Shown here: in pieces, positions 1-9,671 of the stretch
How the letters are laid out: every line of letters begins with the position of its first letter
Position numbering within the stretch: the first letter of the stretch is position 1
Origin: Rhynchopus sp. YZ270_cl-10
Lineage: Eukaryota; Euglenozoa; Diplonemea; Diplonemida; Diplonemidae
Length of the DNA stretch: 64,000 nucleotides
Reading direction: 5' to 3'
Assembly: GCA_964035575.1 (NCBI GenBank)
Contig: OZ037917.1
Location: 868,001-932,000 of the forward strand
Translations under genes and position numbers: made by a program
The notes under the pieces: model-generated
Databases searched by the model: none
What the model was told of the DNA's origin: nothing
Seen by the model: the letters and a program-made list of their open reading frames with translations, nothing else

Positions 1-429
1 TGCTGAGAAGAACTCCAGCCACATTGCGATGTGTGAATGATTCTGACTGAGTTCTATGCAGATGTGAACACACATTCTTTCATTGCATAATGCAAGCAGA
101 CCCAAACGGTTCGGATCGTCCACCCAATATCTCATAAGCATCGATACCACAAGACAAGTCAACACACACACATCGTTGCTCTACTTCGAGGAAATTTTCT
201 GCTGTCGGCCTTATGACATATGTGCACCCGTCAGATCCGGGGTTTGCATTGAAAACCTCCCAATTTTTTTTGAGAAAAAACCTGTTAAGATGCGCCTCAA
301 ACTCTCTCATGCGTCTGTTCACCTTGGTCACAAAAAAGAAAAAAAAAGAAAACCAAAAAAAAAAAAAATAAGGTTGTAAGATGAGTGTGCCTCTCGTGCA
401 CGTACATACACATCTAGAAAAGAAAAGAA

Positions 430-473
430 AAGTTTATAAGATGACCCTAAGCCTGTTGTGCTTAGTCACCTTG
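430..473 (-). repeat. R1 hairpin repeat
   Basis: First copy of the R1 family. Read on the minus strand the consensus begins AAGGTGACTAAGC, has a loop ACGAGAG, returns with GCTTAGG and ends TCATCTTATAAAC followed by a T-rich tract. CTAAGC pairs with GCTTAG. All copies found in the window point the same way. Confidence 0.8.
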
Positions 474-615
474 ATCATGTTTCGTTATAAAAAAATGATT
501 AAGATATTTGTAATACCGAAAGTCACAAAACAAAAGTAGCGTTCAGCTTCCGCTGGGGGTTTTTTTTTGCAAAAAAAAAAAAAAAGTGCTAGACGTTTTC
601 CCCCACCCCCCCCAC

Positions 616-805
616 CACAGCAGAGAATAAGCCTGCAGGTGTGGTCACACCCGCTAGCGGGTGTGACCCACACGCCCTTTCCGGACCTCTTGTTTACTCC
701 AGTCATGGAGAGGGGAGTTCACCGTGTGGGTCTGGTCCAGGTCTTGGTCCCGGGTCCCAATCCGGCTGAGAATAACCGGGTCCCCGAGTCTTATTCTCTG
801 CTGTT
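616..805. mobile_element. Non-autonomous inverted-repeat element, family CACAGCAG, copy 1
   Basis: The ends read CAGCAGAGAATAAG and its reverse complement. The inside is rich in GGTCC/GGACC motifs and contains a palindrome around GCTAGC. The same ends and a related interior occur at 53961-54085. There is no ORF and no clear target-site duplication, because it sits in C-rich DNA. Confidence 0.7.
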
Positions 806-1224
806 CCCCCCCACCTCCTTCTCTTCCCTCACTTCTCTTTAACGGCAGAGTGGCAATGTTCCGTACCTATAGGACCTATCTTGACACCTGCTTTAAAAAC
901 TCAACTCTACACAACATTCAACAAAGAAACCCCTTTTTTCGATCTACAAAAAAAATGCCTTGAACTACAAAGCCCTCTCTCGACAATGTACCGATAGTAC
1001 AATAACCGGGGGTACACCGGATGCACCCAACCATGCAGTTTCCTTCCATTTTATAAAAAAAACAAAATGATGACAGAATACTTTGCATACACATCTCTTT
1101 TATCACCTCAACCTCGAGCACCTCCTCTCTCTCCTGCTTTTAAATTGATGGATGGGAGGGTTGCCAACCCCCCTCCATTCCCTTATACAATTCCCTCAGA
1201 AATTCTACAAAAAAAAAAAATAAC

Positions 1225-2304
1225 CTATTTTCTTCGCGGAGGCGATTTCGGCCGTCGACCTTGCGAAATAGGAGGTGGTGAGGTAGATGATGTGCGCTGC
1301 CTTTTCAGGTCTTTTCTCTCATCTCCCATAAGATTGATAAAACCTGGAGAAGGTGACTCACCACGGTCCAGACGAGAGATCATTTTCGACATACACAGGG
1401 AGAAACAGAGTTGCCCTACGAGGTCCACGTTGTTAACAATTTCCCATGCACCAGGTTTGTTTGTATCAGACTCCGCACAACCTCTGTCAAGAACCACCCT
1501 ACTACATAATACCCCTGCAAGAAACGAATCCTGCGTCGCATTGCTTGGCTCCAATTCTATCCGTCTCCCCAACTTCTTCGCCTCTTGCACTTTCTTTGCT
1601 GCAGTGGAAATCAATAAGGACCCGAATGGACGGATTGTATCATTCCCTGACTCTACTTCACCAAAGAATATTCTATCGTTATGCCCAGGGTACACATAGA
1701 CATCTACCTTAAATGGCAAATCATGGAACACCGCAACCGGGAGCGACCACAACCCTCCAGGCTCTCCGTTCGTAAAGGGTAGACCATCTGCAAGAATTCT
1801 CTTCGGGTCTGCCGTCGCAATGGTAGGAAGAATGTCCACTACGCCATACTGCGTTTTGGAGTCCGCGTGGGTTGCGTGTACACGGTATCCCATCAGAGGG
1901 GAGGAAGGCTTCTTTAAAAAGGTTTCCAGCTGCGTTTCGGGGACCTGATAAAGCGTGAAGGGAGCTAATGAAAGCGGGGTGTTCTGTTTGTTGTGGAGTG
2001 GCATCTCTGTGAATGGTGTTAGTACCGCGAAGCACACCATGCCTCGGGAAGGTGTGCCCGCACCCTTCAATGCAGAGGCAGTTGCCATGGTGTTTGCGTG
2101 AACGATTGCAGTAGGTCCGTTTGCACCGGAGGTGATGGTAGCTACAACCCTGTTGTTCCCCGCATTGATTGTCCCAGGAACTGCCGACCCCGCGCCTACC
2201 TGCACATTCTCCTCTAAAACCTTGATATGAACGCTCTGCGCGCTCTGCAACACCCCTTCCAAATGAGCATCGTTCAATTCCTTCAAATATTTGCCGCCTG
2301 CCAT
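1225..2304 (-). CDS. Unknown protein with basic Ser/Pro-rich tail
   Basis: The frame encodes 359 residues from the Met at 2304 (MAGGKYLKELNDAH). The frame stays open for 115 codons upstream, but that part is a low-complexity Phe/Ser/Pro stretch typical of a translated leader, so I chose the internal Met. The middle is a globular, mixed-composition region with no family I recognise. The last 25 residues are Arg/Lys/Ser/Pro-rich (ending RRPKSPPRRK), which resembles a nuclear localisation signal. DNA upstream of the start in the sense direction is pyrimidine-rich, as in other genes here. No membrane segment or signal peptide is visible. The function is unknown; a nuclear location is only an inference from the tail. 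Confidence 0.7.
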   Translation of the reverse strand: MAGGKYLKELNDAHLEGVLQSAQSVHIKVLEENVQVGAGSAVPGTINAGNNRVVATITSGANGPTAIVHANTMATASALKGAGTPSRGMVCFAVLTPFTEMPLHNKQNTPLSLAPFTLYQVPETQLETFLKKPSSPLMGYRVHATHADSKTQYGVVDILPTIATADPKRILADGLPFTNGEPGGLWSLPVAVFHDLPFKVDVYVYPGHNDRIFFGEVESGNDTIRPFGSLLISTAAKKVQEAKKLGRRIELEPSNATQDSFLAGVLCSRVVLDRGCAESDTNKPGAWEIVNNVDLVGQLCFSLCMSKMISRLDRGESPSPGFINLMGDERKDLKRQRTSSTSPPPISQGRRPKSPPRRK

Positions 2305-2650
2305 GAAAGGGAGAAAAAAAGAGTGCAAAAAAGGAGAGGGTAAATGAAGAGTTGTGTTTTGTGTGTGTGTTGCGTTGTAGGGGAAGATAACAAAAAAAAA
2401 AAGGCTCACGAAAAAACGCAACGTTTTCCCTGTGGTGTGGATATTAGATGGTGTGGAGGAAAATAGGGATGGAAAAGTGGAAAGAAAATTGTTCGAATAA
2501 AAAGGGGGAGGTTGGGGGGATTGGGTTATTTCGTTCTGTTTCCCCATACCGGACCCCCTGAAAAGAAAATAAAATTGGATGAATATAGCTCTGAGTGTCG
2601 AGCAGACACATCTGGAAGAAGAAAAAAAAGTAGAGTTGAAATAGTACAAA

Positions 2651-2686
2651 GTTACAAAGCCCTCTTGTGAACAGTGTACCTTGGTA
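2651..2686 (-). repeat. R4 repeat (short form)
   Basis: On the minus strand R4 starts AAGGTACACTGTCACGAGAG and continues GGCTTTGTATTTCAAGTC. The start and the CACGAGAGG core resemble R1. Confidence 0.7.
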
Positions 2687-2702
2687 AAAAAAAAAGAAAA
2701 GA

Positions 2703-2747
2703 GTTTTATAAGATGAACCTAATCCTCTCGTAAAGCTTGGTCACCTA
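2703..2747 (-). repeat. R1 hairpin repeat
   Basis: Member of the R1 family with a slightly altered loop. It directly follows an R4 copy at 2651-2685. Confidence 0.7.
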
Positions 2748-2775
2748 TAAAGGAGAAGTTGTTAACTGCTAACAC

Positions 2776-2906
2776 TAATGGTGGCAGTATTGTGATGGGA
2801 GCCCATTGGAATACGCAAAATACATCAAAATACATCACAATGCACGGTGTATTGTGATGTATTTTGCGTATTCCAATGAGCTCCCATCACAATACTGCCA
2901 CCATTA
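2776..2906. mobile_element. 131-bp hairpin MITE with 8-bp target-site duplication
   Basis: Arms of about 60 bp begin TAATGGTGGCAGTATTGTGA and are nearly perfect inverted copies. The 8-bp sequence GCTAACAC is present on both sides (2768-2775 and 2907-2914), as expected for hAT- or P-type transposition. It carries no coding capacity. Confidence 0.85.
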
Positions 2907-3625
2907 GCTAACACCCCCCCACCGGACAAACGGCGGACGCAGGCACTCCTCAAATAGAGAAGAAGAAAACATTTGTAAGATGAACTTTAGAACCGTTTTC
3001 GTCACCTAAAAAAAAAGAGTTGTTTGTATAGAAAGGGACACAAAAAACACACACCATGGGTGGGGTTTTTTTTTCTCTCGCGAGTCAAGGTTCGCGAGCC
3101 AAGTCTGGGGCCAAACTATATTTTTCGGACTCAGATCGTCCCGATCTTTCAAATAAAGCCGGTTTCGATTTAGTATAAGGATAGGTGAACGTCGACATTG
3201 AATAAGCATGTGGAGGGGGAGAGACAAAAATAAAAGTGAAGTTATTAATGCAGGCACCTCCGACTGGCCCACGTACGATGCCAGCCATCCGGATGAAGGC
3301 ACAATAAAATAAAATAGAAAATTGTGAAACCATGAACCATCCTCATTTTGCTGTCACCTAAATTTAAAAAATGAAAAATGGATACAAAAAGTGCAAAGTG
3401 CAAAAACAAAAATGCGACGTGGACACATTTTTCCATTTCTCCACTATCGGTTGCAGGGAGGGTCATTTCAGTTGGGGGCGCACAAAGAACGTGGGCCACG
3501 TAAAGGTCGCCAAATACGTAATACACGGTGTCCATCTTTTTTTCGAAAAACTTGAAAGATTGAATGCGTGAGCACTGTTTTTCAAAAGAGACAAAACAAC
3601 ATCGACACAAACACATCAAAATAAA

Positions 3626-3668
3626 AGTTCGGCAAGACAATCCTGAGCCTCTTGTACTCAGTCACCTT
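3626..3668 (-). repeat. R1 hairpin repeat, diverged
   Basis: The stem is kept through compensating changes (CTGAG with CTCAG), which supports selection on, or descent of, a hairpin. Confidence 0.6.
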
Positions 3669-3763
3669 ACTAAGAAGGAGGGGGAGAGGGGGGTAAACCC
3701 ACGATTTGAAAAACGAATGAGTCCCGTACACACACAAAACACATCTCATTGCAAACAAAGAAA

Positions 3764-3806
3764 AGTTTATAAGATGAAGCTAAGCCTCTCGTGCTTAGTC
3801 ACCTTA
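3764..3806 (-). repeat. R1 hairpin repeat
   Basis: A near-consensus copy, about 100 bp from the preceding R3 copy at 3904-3963. Confidence 0.8.
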
Positions 3807-3903
3807 GAGAAACAAATGCTAGCTAGTGACATTATCTTGGGTTACTGGTGCTCCTTACGACCCCATATTGCGCACTTTGTCCACAAAAAAAAAAAAGGAA
3901 AAA

Positions 3904-3964
3904 TTGTTGGAGTAGTGTAGCTGCCTCGGTTGTGTTTGCCACAGTTTGTGCAAATCTCCACTTT
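3904..3964 (+). repeat. R3 repeat
   Basis: The R3 consensus runs TTGGAGTAGTGTAGTTGCC, TCGGTTGTGTTGCCACAG, TTTGTGCAAATCTCCACT. GGAG and CTCC at the two ends can pair. It shares TAGTGTAG and the final CTCCACT with R2, so the two are probably related. Confidence 0.75.
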
Positions 3965-4110
3965 CCATTTTTGTTTTGTTTTTTTTGAAAAGGGGAGGAA
4001 TGATAGGATTTGCTTCCAGGGGCTTGTTCTTCTTCTTCTTGTGGAAAATAAACAAGACCCCTCCCACCATACGTCTCTCTTTCGTATAATAATTATTTCG
4101 TTTCGTTTTT

Positions 4111-4160
4111 TGAAAACTTGATTGTATTAGTGTAGCCACCCTAGAGTGTGTTACACTATT
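4111..4160 (+). repeat. R2 repeat
   Basis: The R2 consensus on the plus strand runs from GAAAACTTGGTTGTATTAG through TGTAGACACCCGAGGATG to AACTCCACTAT, followed by a pyrimidine tract and often AG. TAGTG and CACTA can pair. This copy is diverged in the middle. Confidence 0.7.
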
Positions 4161-4484
4161 GTTTTTTATTCATTCAGGCTTTGTCGGAAAAAAAAAAAGA
4201 GTACTGGAGAGGCACAAATTACATTGATTTTTTGTTTGTTTTTTGTTTTTTGTTTTTTTGGTTTATTCTCCTCCTAGTGTCGAGATGCACATAATTGCCC
4301 CGTCCCGTTCCCATCCCCCCAGCTCCCCTTCTGCGGTATCAGTTTTTTTAGTGTATCTGCCATGTAGCAGTCTTCACCATAAAATTATCGGTTTTTTTAT
4401 TTCTCCTGTTTAGATAGACATGGCTTGGCATGGTATGTATGTATTCTGTTTTGAATCGTAACGCAAAAAAAAAAAATGAAAGTT

Positions 4485-4533
4485 GACTTGAAATACAAAG
4501 CCTTCTCGTGACAGTGTAGCTTGGTGCATGACC
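4485..4533 (-). repeat. R4 repeat (short form)
   Basis: A near-consensus copy heading an R4-R5-R1 tandem. Confidence 0.7.
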
Positions 4534-4557
4534 AAAAGAAGAAAAAAGAGAGAAAAT

Positions 4558-4605
4558 TTGAAAAGTACAAACACCTCCGTTCATCAGCGGAACGCAGACA
4601 CTGGA
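4558..4605 (+). repeat. R5 repeat
   Basis: The R5 consensus runs GTTGAAAAGTGCAAAACGCC then TCACCGTTCATCGGCGGACG and CAGACACTGG. Copies share the same orientation across the window. Confidence 0.65.
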
Positions 4606-4622
4606 AGAAGAAAAAAAAAAAA

Positions 4623-4665
4623 TGTTTACAAGATGAACCTAAGCCTCTCGTTGCTTAGTCACCTA
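4623..4665 (-). repeat. R1 hairpin repeat
   Basis: A near-consensus copy directly next to an R5 copy (4558-4605), which in turn follows an R4 copy (4485-4533): three families in tandem. Confidence 0.8.
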
Positions 4666-4918
4666 AAAAGACCCCCATCCCAAACCCAGGAAAACATTGA
4701 TTTGATCAGGCCCAGATTTTGCCTTTCCACACATACGTTCATTTTTTTTGCACAATAAAGTGCCCCCAAAAAAAATGAGGTCAACAAAACTCCCTCGCTT
4801 AAAAAAAATATCACATTGGGTAGTTCCAGACATTCTTTGTTTCTCTAAATTGAAGATGCAAATGATAGGGGCTAATGAACAGTAAGGTTTGCTGTTGCTG
4901 TGTTTTGTTTTTGTTTTT

Positions 4919-4968
4919 TGAAAACTCGGTTGTATTAGTGTAGACACCAGAGGATGAACTCCACTATT
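4919..4968 (+). repeat. R2 repeat
   Basis: A near-consensus copy followed by a T-run and CAAACAG. Confidence 0.75.
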
Positions 4969-5530
4969 TTTTTTTTTTCAAACAGATTAAAAAAAGCGTG
5001 GCAAACCCAATCTGAACACATCATCTGACAAACGTTGGCAAAATCCTAGACAAGCAGTCTTTTCGTGAGACTTTAAAAAAAACGCTGCCGTGAATAATAC
5101 CATACAAAATGACCACCCGGCACTTCTTCTCGTTCCCTTTCTTGGGTATACAGGAAACAGAGCAGCCTTGATCCTGCATGAAGGTCTCCCAACACGAAGA
5201 ATGAACGGTGTGGCTGAAGGGGGCGCCAAATTGGACCTAAGTCCTAAAGTCCTAAAGTGTTGTGAAGCGGCAAGATTTCTTTGGAGCTGTCGTGTTGTCT
5301 TCACGAGAGAGCAGAGAGTGCTTCCTTCGCTGAGTTTTAGGTGCATCTCTCAAAGAACTGATTCGCACTTCTTGCGCACTTTTTTTTTTTCACCCCACAC
5401 CAAAATTTCGAGGGCTGATCCGCATTTCTTGCGCACTTCTGCGCACTTTTTGCACCCCCTCCCCATTCACACCAATGGACATTTTTTCTTTTGAAAATGC
5501 AAATCAATACTGGTGTGACCTATACAGGGG

Positions 5531-6250
5531 TAGTGGTATACCTTAGAAGGACCTTAGAAGGACCTTTTTTACACCTTTTTTTTTGGGGGGTGCTAAAATT
5601 ATTTTGTGTACTTTTTTTTGGTGGTTTTTTGTGGCCAGAAATTTTCCCCAGAAATTTTTACCCCCAAAAAATCAAAAAAATATTTTTTTGATTTCGGTGC
5701 ACCGGAGCCTGTGCGTGCTGTGATGGGGTCACTTTGCGCTCAGAAATGAGTATTTTTGACCTCAAATGCATGTGTCAGTTTTTACAGGCCATTTTCAAGT
5801 TTTGTGTGCAAAATATGGTCAGTACTTGACTCCTGAAGGAAAAGTACAAAATGAACGTGGGGCAGTTTGCGTAGATGCGCATTTTACACCCCACCATTTG
5901 ACGGGCGGAGCTCGTAGAACCCAACGAAGAGTGAGAAAAAAGGATACGCCGAAACAATAAAAGTAGCGGACCGTGCGCCTGCGGCGCAAGCTGGTATCCC
6001 ACCTTCCCATGACATAGTGTCACAGGCTATTGCCGTCTTGGAACCCTCCATCAGCCCCGGTACTGGGTACTGGGTACTGGGTACTGGGTACTGGGTACTG
6101 GGTACCCAGTTTTTTGATCGAAAACAAGGCCACTCCACCACAGGGAAAGCTCGGGAAAAAGTCACGTTTTCCTGAAGGAAATGCCCTAAGGAAAACCACC
6201 ATACCTTAGAAGTACCTTAGAAGGACCTTTTTTACACCTTTTTTTTAGAA
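5531..6250. repeat. Segment bounded by direct repeats
   Basis: The ends (5531-5580 and 6200-6248) both read TACCTTAGAAGGACC followed by TTTTTTACACCTTTTTTT. Between them lie the heptamer array and a 60-bp block matching the hAT-type element at 41624-41690 in reverse. It may be a composite of old insertions. Confidence 0.5.
6058..6107. repeat. Short heptamer array (GGGTACT)n
   Basis: Six to seven copies of the same 7-bp unit as at 44809-45103, on the opposite strand. Confidence 0.9.
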
Positions 6251-6274
6251 AAATCACACCAAATACAAGAACAA

Positions 6275-8269
6275 TCATTGCCCATCCATTTTTGCCTCGC
6301 TGGGCACCGCTGTAGTGTTCTTCTCCGGGGCATCGGTTGTCTTCCCATCTGCGTTTGCAGGCTTTTCTGTTGACATAGGCACATCGGTGCCTGACTTTGG
6401 TGTCATTGTTGCCCCCGCCTCCGTCGCTGGCACCTCAGTCTTTTCTTTTGGCGCATCTGTTGTCTGAGCTGTGTTCTCCTTCTCTTCCATGATCGACCCT
6501 TCGTTGGCTTCGAGGATACCAGAAGGAGCCTTTGGCAGGTTGTGTACCGGGTGAAGTGGAGGTGCGTCGGTCGGCTTTCCGCCCTCAAGAATCTCATCTT
6601 CGCGCTTTTTGGTGAGGTCGAAAGCCTCAGGGTGGTGCGTACGACAGTACTTCAAGGTAACTGTCAGGAGTTCGTTCAAACGGTCGTGGGATTTCTCCAG
6701 CATTCTTGTCCTCGCAAAATCCCAGATCCCTTTCGACCACCCCAGCATATGTTCAGCCACCTCATCGTACAGACTCTTACTCTTATCAAACCTCCGCAGC
6801 CTCGCTATCGTTGAAGGTCTGAAAATACACTGTGAAGGTGGATGCTTCTTTGACAACTTTAACGCAAAATCGTCGGAATCACCTTTATGATAGAAAGATG
6901 ACCCTTGGTCGAGATAGAGGATGCCTCCTGTCACCTTGCTGGTGCCTTTCTTTGCACGGACCACGGCAAATGTGTTTTTCTTAGACCGGTCGGTGTTGTC
7001 TACAATAAAGTCGAACACCATGTTGTCCGAGTAGTCGAGAATGTTCTGGTATTTATCGATAGATAACAACTTGACGCGGTTCCGGTACTTCTTCGTTCCA
7101 GTGAGAAGACGGACCGTAGAGGATGTCGAAAAGGGCGAATTGAAGTAGTTTGTAACCCCTTCCATCCACAGCTGCACCGACACCTGAATAGTCTTCTGAT
7201 GGAATGGACAACGTGGCCGCGTAATCCGCTCTACTCTTGTGTTGTTAAACACAAACTGCTCGACCCACTGTACATACAACGCTGACATATTCGCTGCTGC
7301 AGACCGCAAAAAATTCGCAGGAATCGACACCCACGCAACGGGGGGCACCTTATTGAACCCCAACACACGGTCGGTATGAAACGCAAGGCACTCTGAGTAG
7401 GGCTCGTAGATGAATTTGCTTTGCGGTACCTTAAGAACAGCGGCAGTACCGTCCCGCATCGTTACCTTGAATTTGATGGTTCTGGCGACAGAAAGAACCG
7501 AGCTAAGAGGGATGATGGAGACCCAGTTGGAAACATTTTGGAGATACAGCATGCAGTTCTGGTCGGAGAGCTTTGTGAATGGGTAGCGTGTCGGGTCGCA
7601 CCCTGGGGTGTGTTTTTCTGTGGGAACAAATCCGTGGGCGTTGTCTGGGTTTGGGAGCAATTCGGGAATCATCCATGGGGTCTTCACCATATCAGTTTCC
7701 GGGAAGTCAACAAAGTTTTTGCTGGACTGCTCAATACCGTCCTTCAGCTGTGTTGCCATCTTCTCTTTATGCACCTCCAAAGCAGCACAGTCATACCCCG
7801 CCGTCACTTCGCCCCCCTCCTTGCACGCCCCCACCGCCTCATCAACATGACGGCACACCGCAGGCGCAGGAGTGTCCTCAGGGACAGCTGTCCACGCCAT
7901 CTCCTTTGCCTCTTCCTTAGCAGGGCTCATTGTCTTCTCCTTGTCAGGGCTCTTTGTTGGTGCGGGAGCAGCGGTAGCCTCTGGTGAATCGGTTGCATCA
8001 AGAGATACAGGAGGGGTCGATGTAGCGGATGGTGTGCTTGTGTTCAGTGCTGTGTGGAGGCCGTCCTCTGGTTCCGTAGGTGGTGGTGAAGTGTGAAGAG
8101 AGGTTTTATCTCCCAAGTCCACCGGAGTCCATTTCTTCTCTGTTCTCGTAGTGCGTTTCGCCTTTTTCAACTCCTGATGCTCTGAAAAAGCGGACCGTCC
8201 TTTCATCGCCGCGAACATCAAACACAAACACACCACCAGCACTACCACAACCCGAGCACTTCGTGACAT
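6275..8269 (-). CDS. FAM20-like secretory-pathway kinase, type II membrane protein
   Basis: The product has 664 residues. Residues 6-24 form a hydrophobic signal anchor after a short basic N-terminus, followed by about 200 residues of Ser/Thr/Pro/Ala-rich stem. Residues 265-550 match the FAM20/Four-jointed kinase fold. AVLKVPQ near 280 is the nucleotide-binding Lys. ECLAFHTDRVLGFNKVPPV near 293 matches the conserved FAM20 helix with its ion-pair Glu. VFDFIVDNTDR near 425 is the catalytic Asp-Arg loop, and LDQGSSF near 453 replaces the usual metal-binding LDNG. The C-terminal 120 residues are disordered TDAP-type repeats. Family members phosphorylate Ser/Thr or sugar residues on secreted proteins in the Golgi. 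The two giant Ser/Thr-rich surface proteins nearby would be plausible substrates, which is inference. A (CT)n tract and AG lie 9 nt before the ATG. Confidence 0.82.
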   Translation of the reverse strand: MSRSARVVVVLVVCLCLMFAAMKGRSAFSEHQELKKAKRTTRTEKKWTPVDLGDKTSLHTSPPPTEPEDGLHTALNTSTPSATSTPPVSLDATDSPEATAAPAPTKSPDKEKTMSPAKEEAKEMAWTAVPEDTPAPAVCRHVDEAVGACKEGGEVTAGYDCAALEVHKEKMATQLKDGIEQSSKNFVDFPETDMVKTPWMIPELLPNPDNAHGFVPTEKHTPGCDPTRYPFTKLSDQNCMLYLQNVSNWVSIIPLSSVLSVARTIKFKVTMRDGTAAVLKVPQSKFIYEPYSECLAFHTDRVLGFNKVPPVAWVSIPANFLRSAAANMSALYVQWVEQFVFNNTRVERITRPRCPFHQKTIQVSVQLWMEGVTNYFNSPFSTSSTVRLLTGTKKYRNRVKLLSIDKYQNILDYSDNMVFDFIVDNTDRSKKNTFAVVRAKKGTSKVTGGILYLDQGSSFYHKGDSDDFALKLSKKHPPSQCIFRPSTIARLRRFDKSKSLYDEVAEHMLGWSKGIWDFARTRMLEKSHDRLNELLTVTLKYCRTHHPEAFDLTKKREDEILEGGKPTDAPPLHPVHNLPKAPSGILEANEGSIMEEKENTAQTTDAPKEKTEVPATEAGATMTPKSGTDVPMSTEKPANADGKTTDAPEKNTTAVPSEAKMDGQ

Positions 8270-8278
8270 TGTTGCGAT

Positions 8279-8310
8279 CTAGAGAGAGAGAGAGAGGGGT
8301 GGGTGGGTGG
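8279..8310 (-). promoter_or_regulatory. Candidate spliced-leader acceptor of the FAM20-like kinase gene
   Basis: Read on the minus strand, a run of CT dinucleotides ends in AG at 8279-8280, only 9 nt before the ATG at 8269. A pyrimidine tract plus AG directly before a start codon is the usual trans-splice acceptor arrangement in Euglenozoa. A 5'-UTR cis-intron would look the same, so transcript ends are needed to decide. Confidence 0.55.
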
Positions 8311-8690
8311 GGGTACGAAAAGGGGGGAGGGGAGAAAAAATCCGGGTTTCAAATGGGAATACAATGAAAGGAACGACGTTGACGTTAGTGGGAGGTTGTG
8401 TACGTCATGTCGAATATTTGTTAGGGGGGAATAACGTTGTTCTGTGGAGGAGTGAGTGAGGGGAAGAGGGAGGGAAATAAAAAAGAAAAAAGGTGTTGCG
8501 ATGAACCTGAAGCTTCACAGTTGAGTTGTTTTTTTTCACAATCTTTGATCACAACCGTTTTAGCAAGAAAAATGCTTCTTGGCTCTGGGATCGATGAAGA
8601 CCCGCAGCTAGACGCGATATTCAATGGGAATTGCAGAAGCATGAGACTCATCAGGTCGTTGAACGATAGTTGGGGTTTTTTATGCATTGT

Positions 8691-8748
8691 TTGGAGTAGT
8701 GTAGTTGCTTCGGGTGTGTTGCCACAGTTTTGTGCAAATCTCCACTTT
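8691..8748 (+). repeat. R3 repeat
   Basis: A near-consensus copy in the gap between the FAM20-like kinase gene and giant gene A. Confidence 0.75.
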
Positions 8749-9236
8749 TTGTGACAAAAGATGTGTAGGTAAGGGTTGGGTGTAGGGGAGGTGAATCTTT
8801 ATTTTTTCGACTAGATAGGAGAAAAGAAGCTGCTTTTGGCGTTGATATCCAACCCCTTCCTTTTTCCGTCAGAAAAAAGGGAGTGGTGGAAAAGTGAGAG
8901 AAAAAAAAATTGAAAATATTCTTCGCGAATCCAAAAAGATCTTATAGATTAGCTTAACTTAAGGTTTAAAAATGAGTCCCTCCTTTCGGTCAAACCCTCA
9001 GAGCAAGGTTTGAAGGAACACTTGAATGATGAGTGTGTCTCTCGTGCACACCCGAATCTAGATAACACAACACAATACCAGAGGAGACGAAGCCAACAAA
9101 ACAAAACAGAGACTTTTTCCATCATACAAAAAAGGGGTTTTTGTTGAGGGGTAAAACAAAACAGAGAAAAGTTGGTCAGATGAGCTTTGTACTTTCTGTG
9201 CTCGGTCATCCCCAAGAAGAGGGGGAGGAAAAAGTT

Positions 9237-9350
9237 GACTTGAAATACAAAGCCCTCTCGTGGCAATGTACCTTGGTGGTGCATGACCGGGTGTACTGGG
9301 GTGGACCCCCAATCATACAAGTCCATTTCGTGGTTTACATCTCAAAATGG
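9237..9350 (-). repeat. R4 repeat (long form)
   Basis: A 110-bp form that continues past the short form with GGGGTGGACCCCCAA and a GTGGTTTACATCT end. It matches the copy at 63414-63516 along most of its length. A diverged relative lies at 961-1032. Confidence 0.75.
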
Positions 9351-9671
9351 TAACTCAAGGGGGAGGAAGAAAAACAAAGCTAGAAATGGGTTTTTTTGTT
9401 GGACTGTCACGTTTCTTAGAATTGTATCATATAAAAACGGGGATAAAAGGGGAACACAACCCTTTCACTATTCCTTTTTTTTTTTTGGATGACAAAAACG
9501 TAAGTTTGATACATCCCATATAACCCCTTTTTCAAAATCCATTTCTGTTTGTGTGTAAACACAAATAGTCTTGACTCCCGCGTTGAAACGTTCATTTTTC
9601 CCCCCCCCTTTTTTTTCCACATCCGAAAAACTACCTCTTTACGTTACCTCCCGCAGAATATCCTATTTTCA

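Larger units (their letters stand above)
1..1224. other. Non-coding, repeat-rich left edge
   Basis: Apart from the R1 and CACAGCAG elements I see only diverged relatives of R1 (about 275-335 and 375-410) and of R4 (961-1032). A 252-bp minus-strand frame at 80-331 begins within the R1-like stretch and shows no recognisable family; I do not call it a gene. Confidence 0.4.
2914..6274. other. 3.3-kb repeat-rich gap without a supported gene
   Basis: It holds R1, R2, R3, R4 and R5 copies, long A/T runs and a segment bounded by direct repeats. Short minus-strand frames near 3085-3540 (such as MDTVYYVFGDLYVAHVLCAP and MAGIVRGPVGGACIN) look protein-like and could be exons, but I cannot join them with confidence. 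Confidence 0.4.
8320..9671. other. Gap between the kinase gene and giant gene A
   Basis: It contains a (CT)n tract, an R3 copy, a long R4 copy and weak R1 relatives (about 8493-8530, 9025-9060, 9169-9212). A minus-strand stretch at 8560-8690 has coding-like composition, without a recognised product. Confidence 0.4.

Noticed and set aside
430-473. R1 hairpins as intrinsic transcription terminators
   Set aside because: Hairpin plus T-run is a bacterial-type signal; this is a eukaryotic nuclear region and copies lie inside introns of genes whose transcripts must continue.
2305-2649. Longer N-terminus for the 359-aa protein
   Set aside because: The upstream in-frame residues are Phe/Ser/Pro runs from pyrimidine-rich DNA, which looks like leader sequence, not protein.
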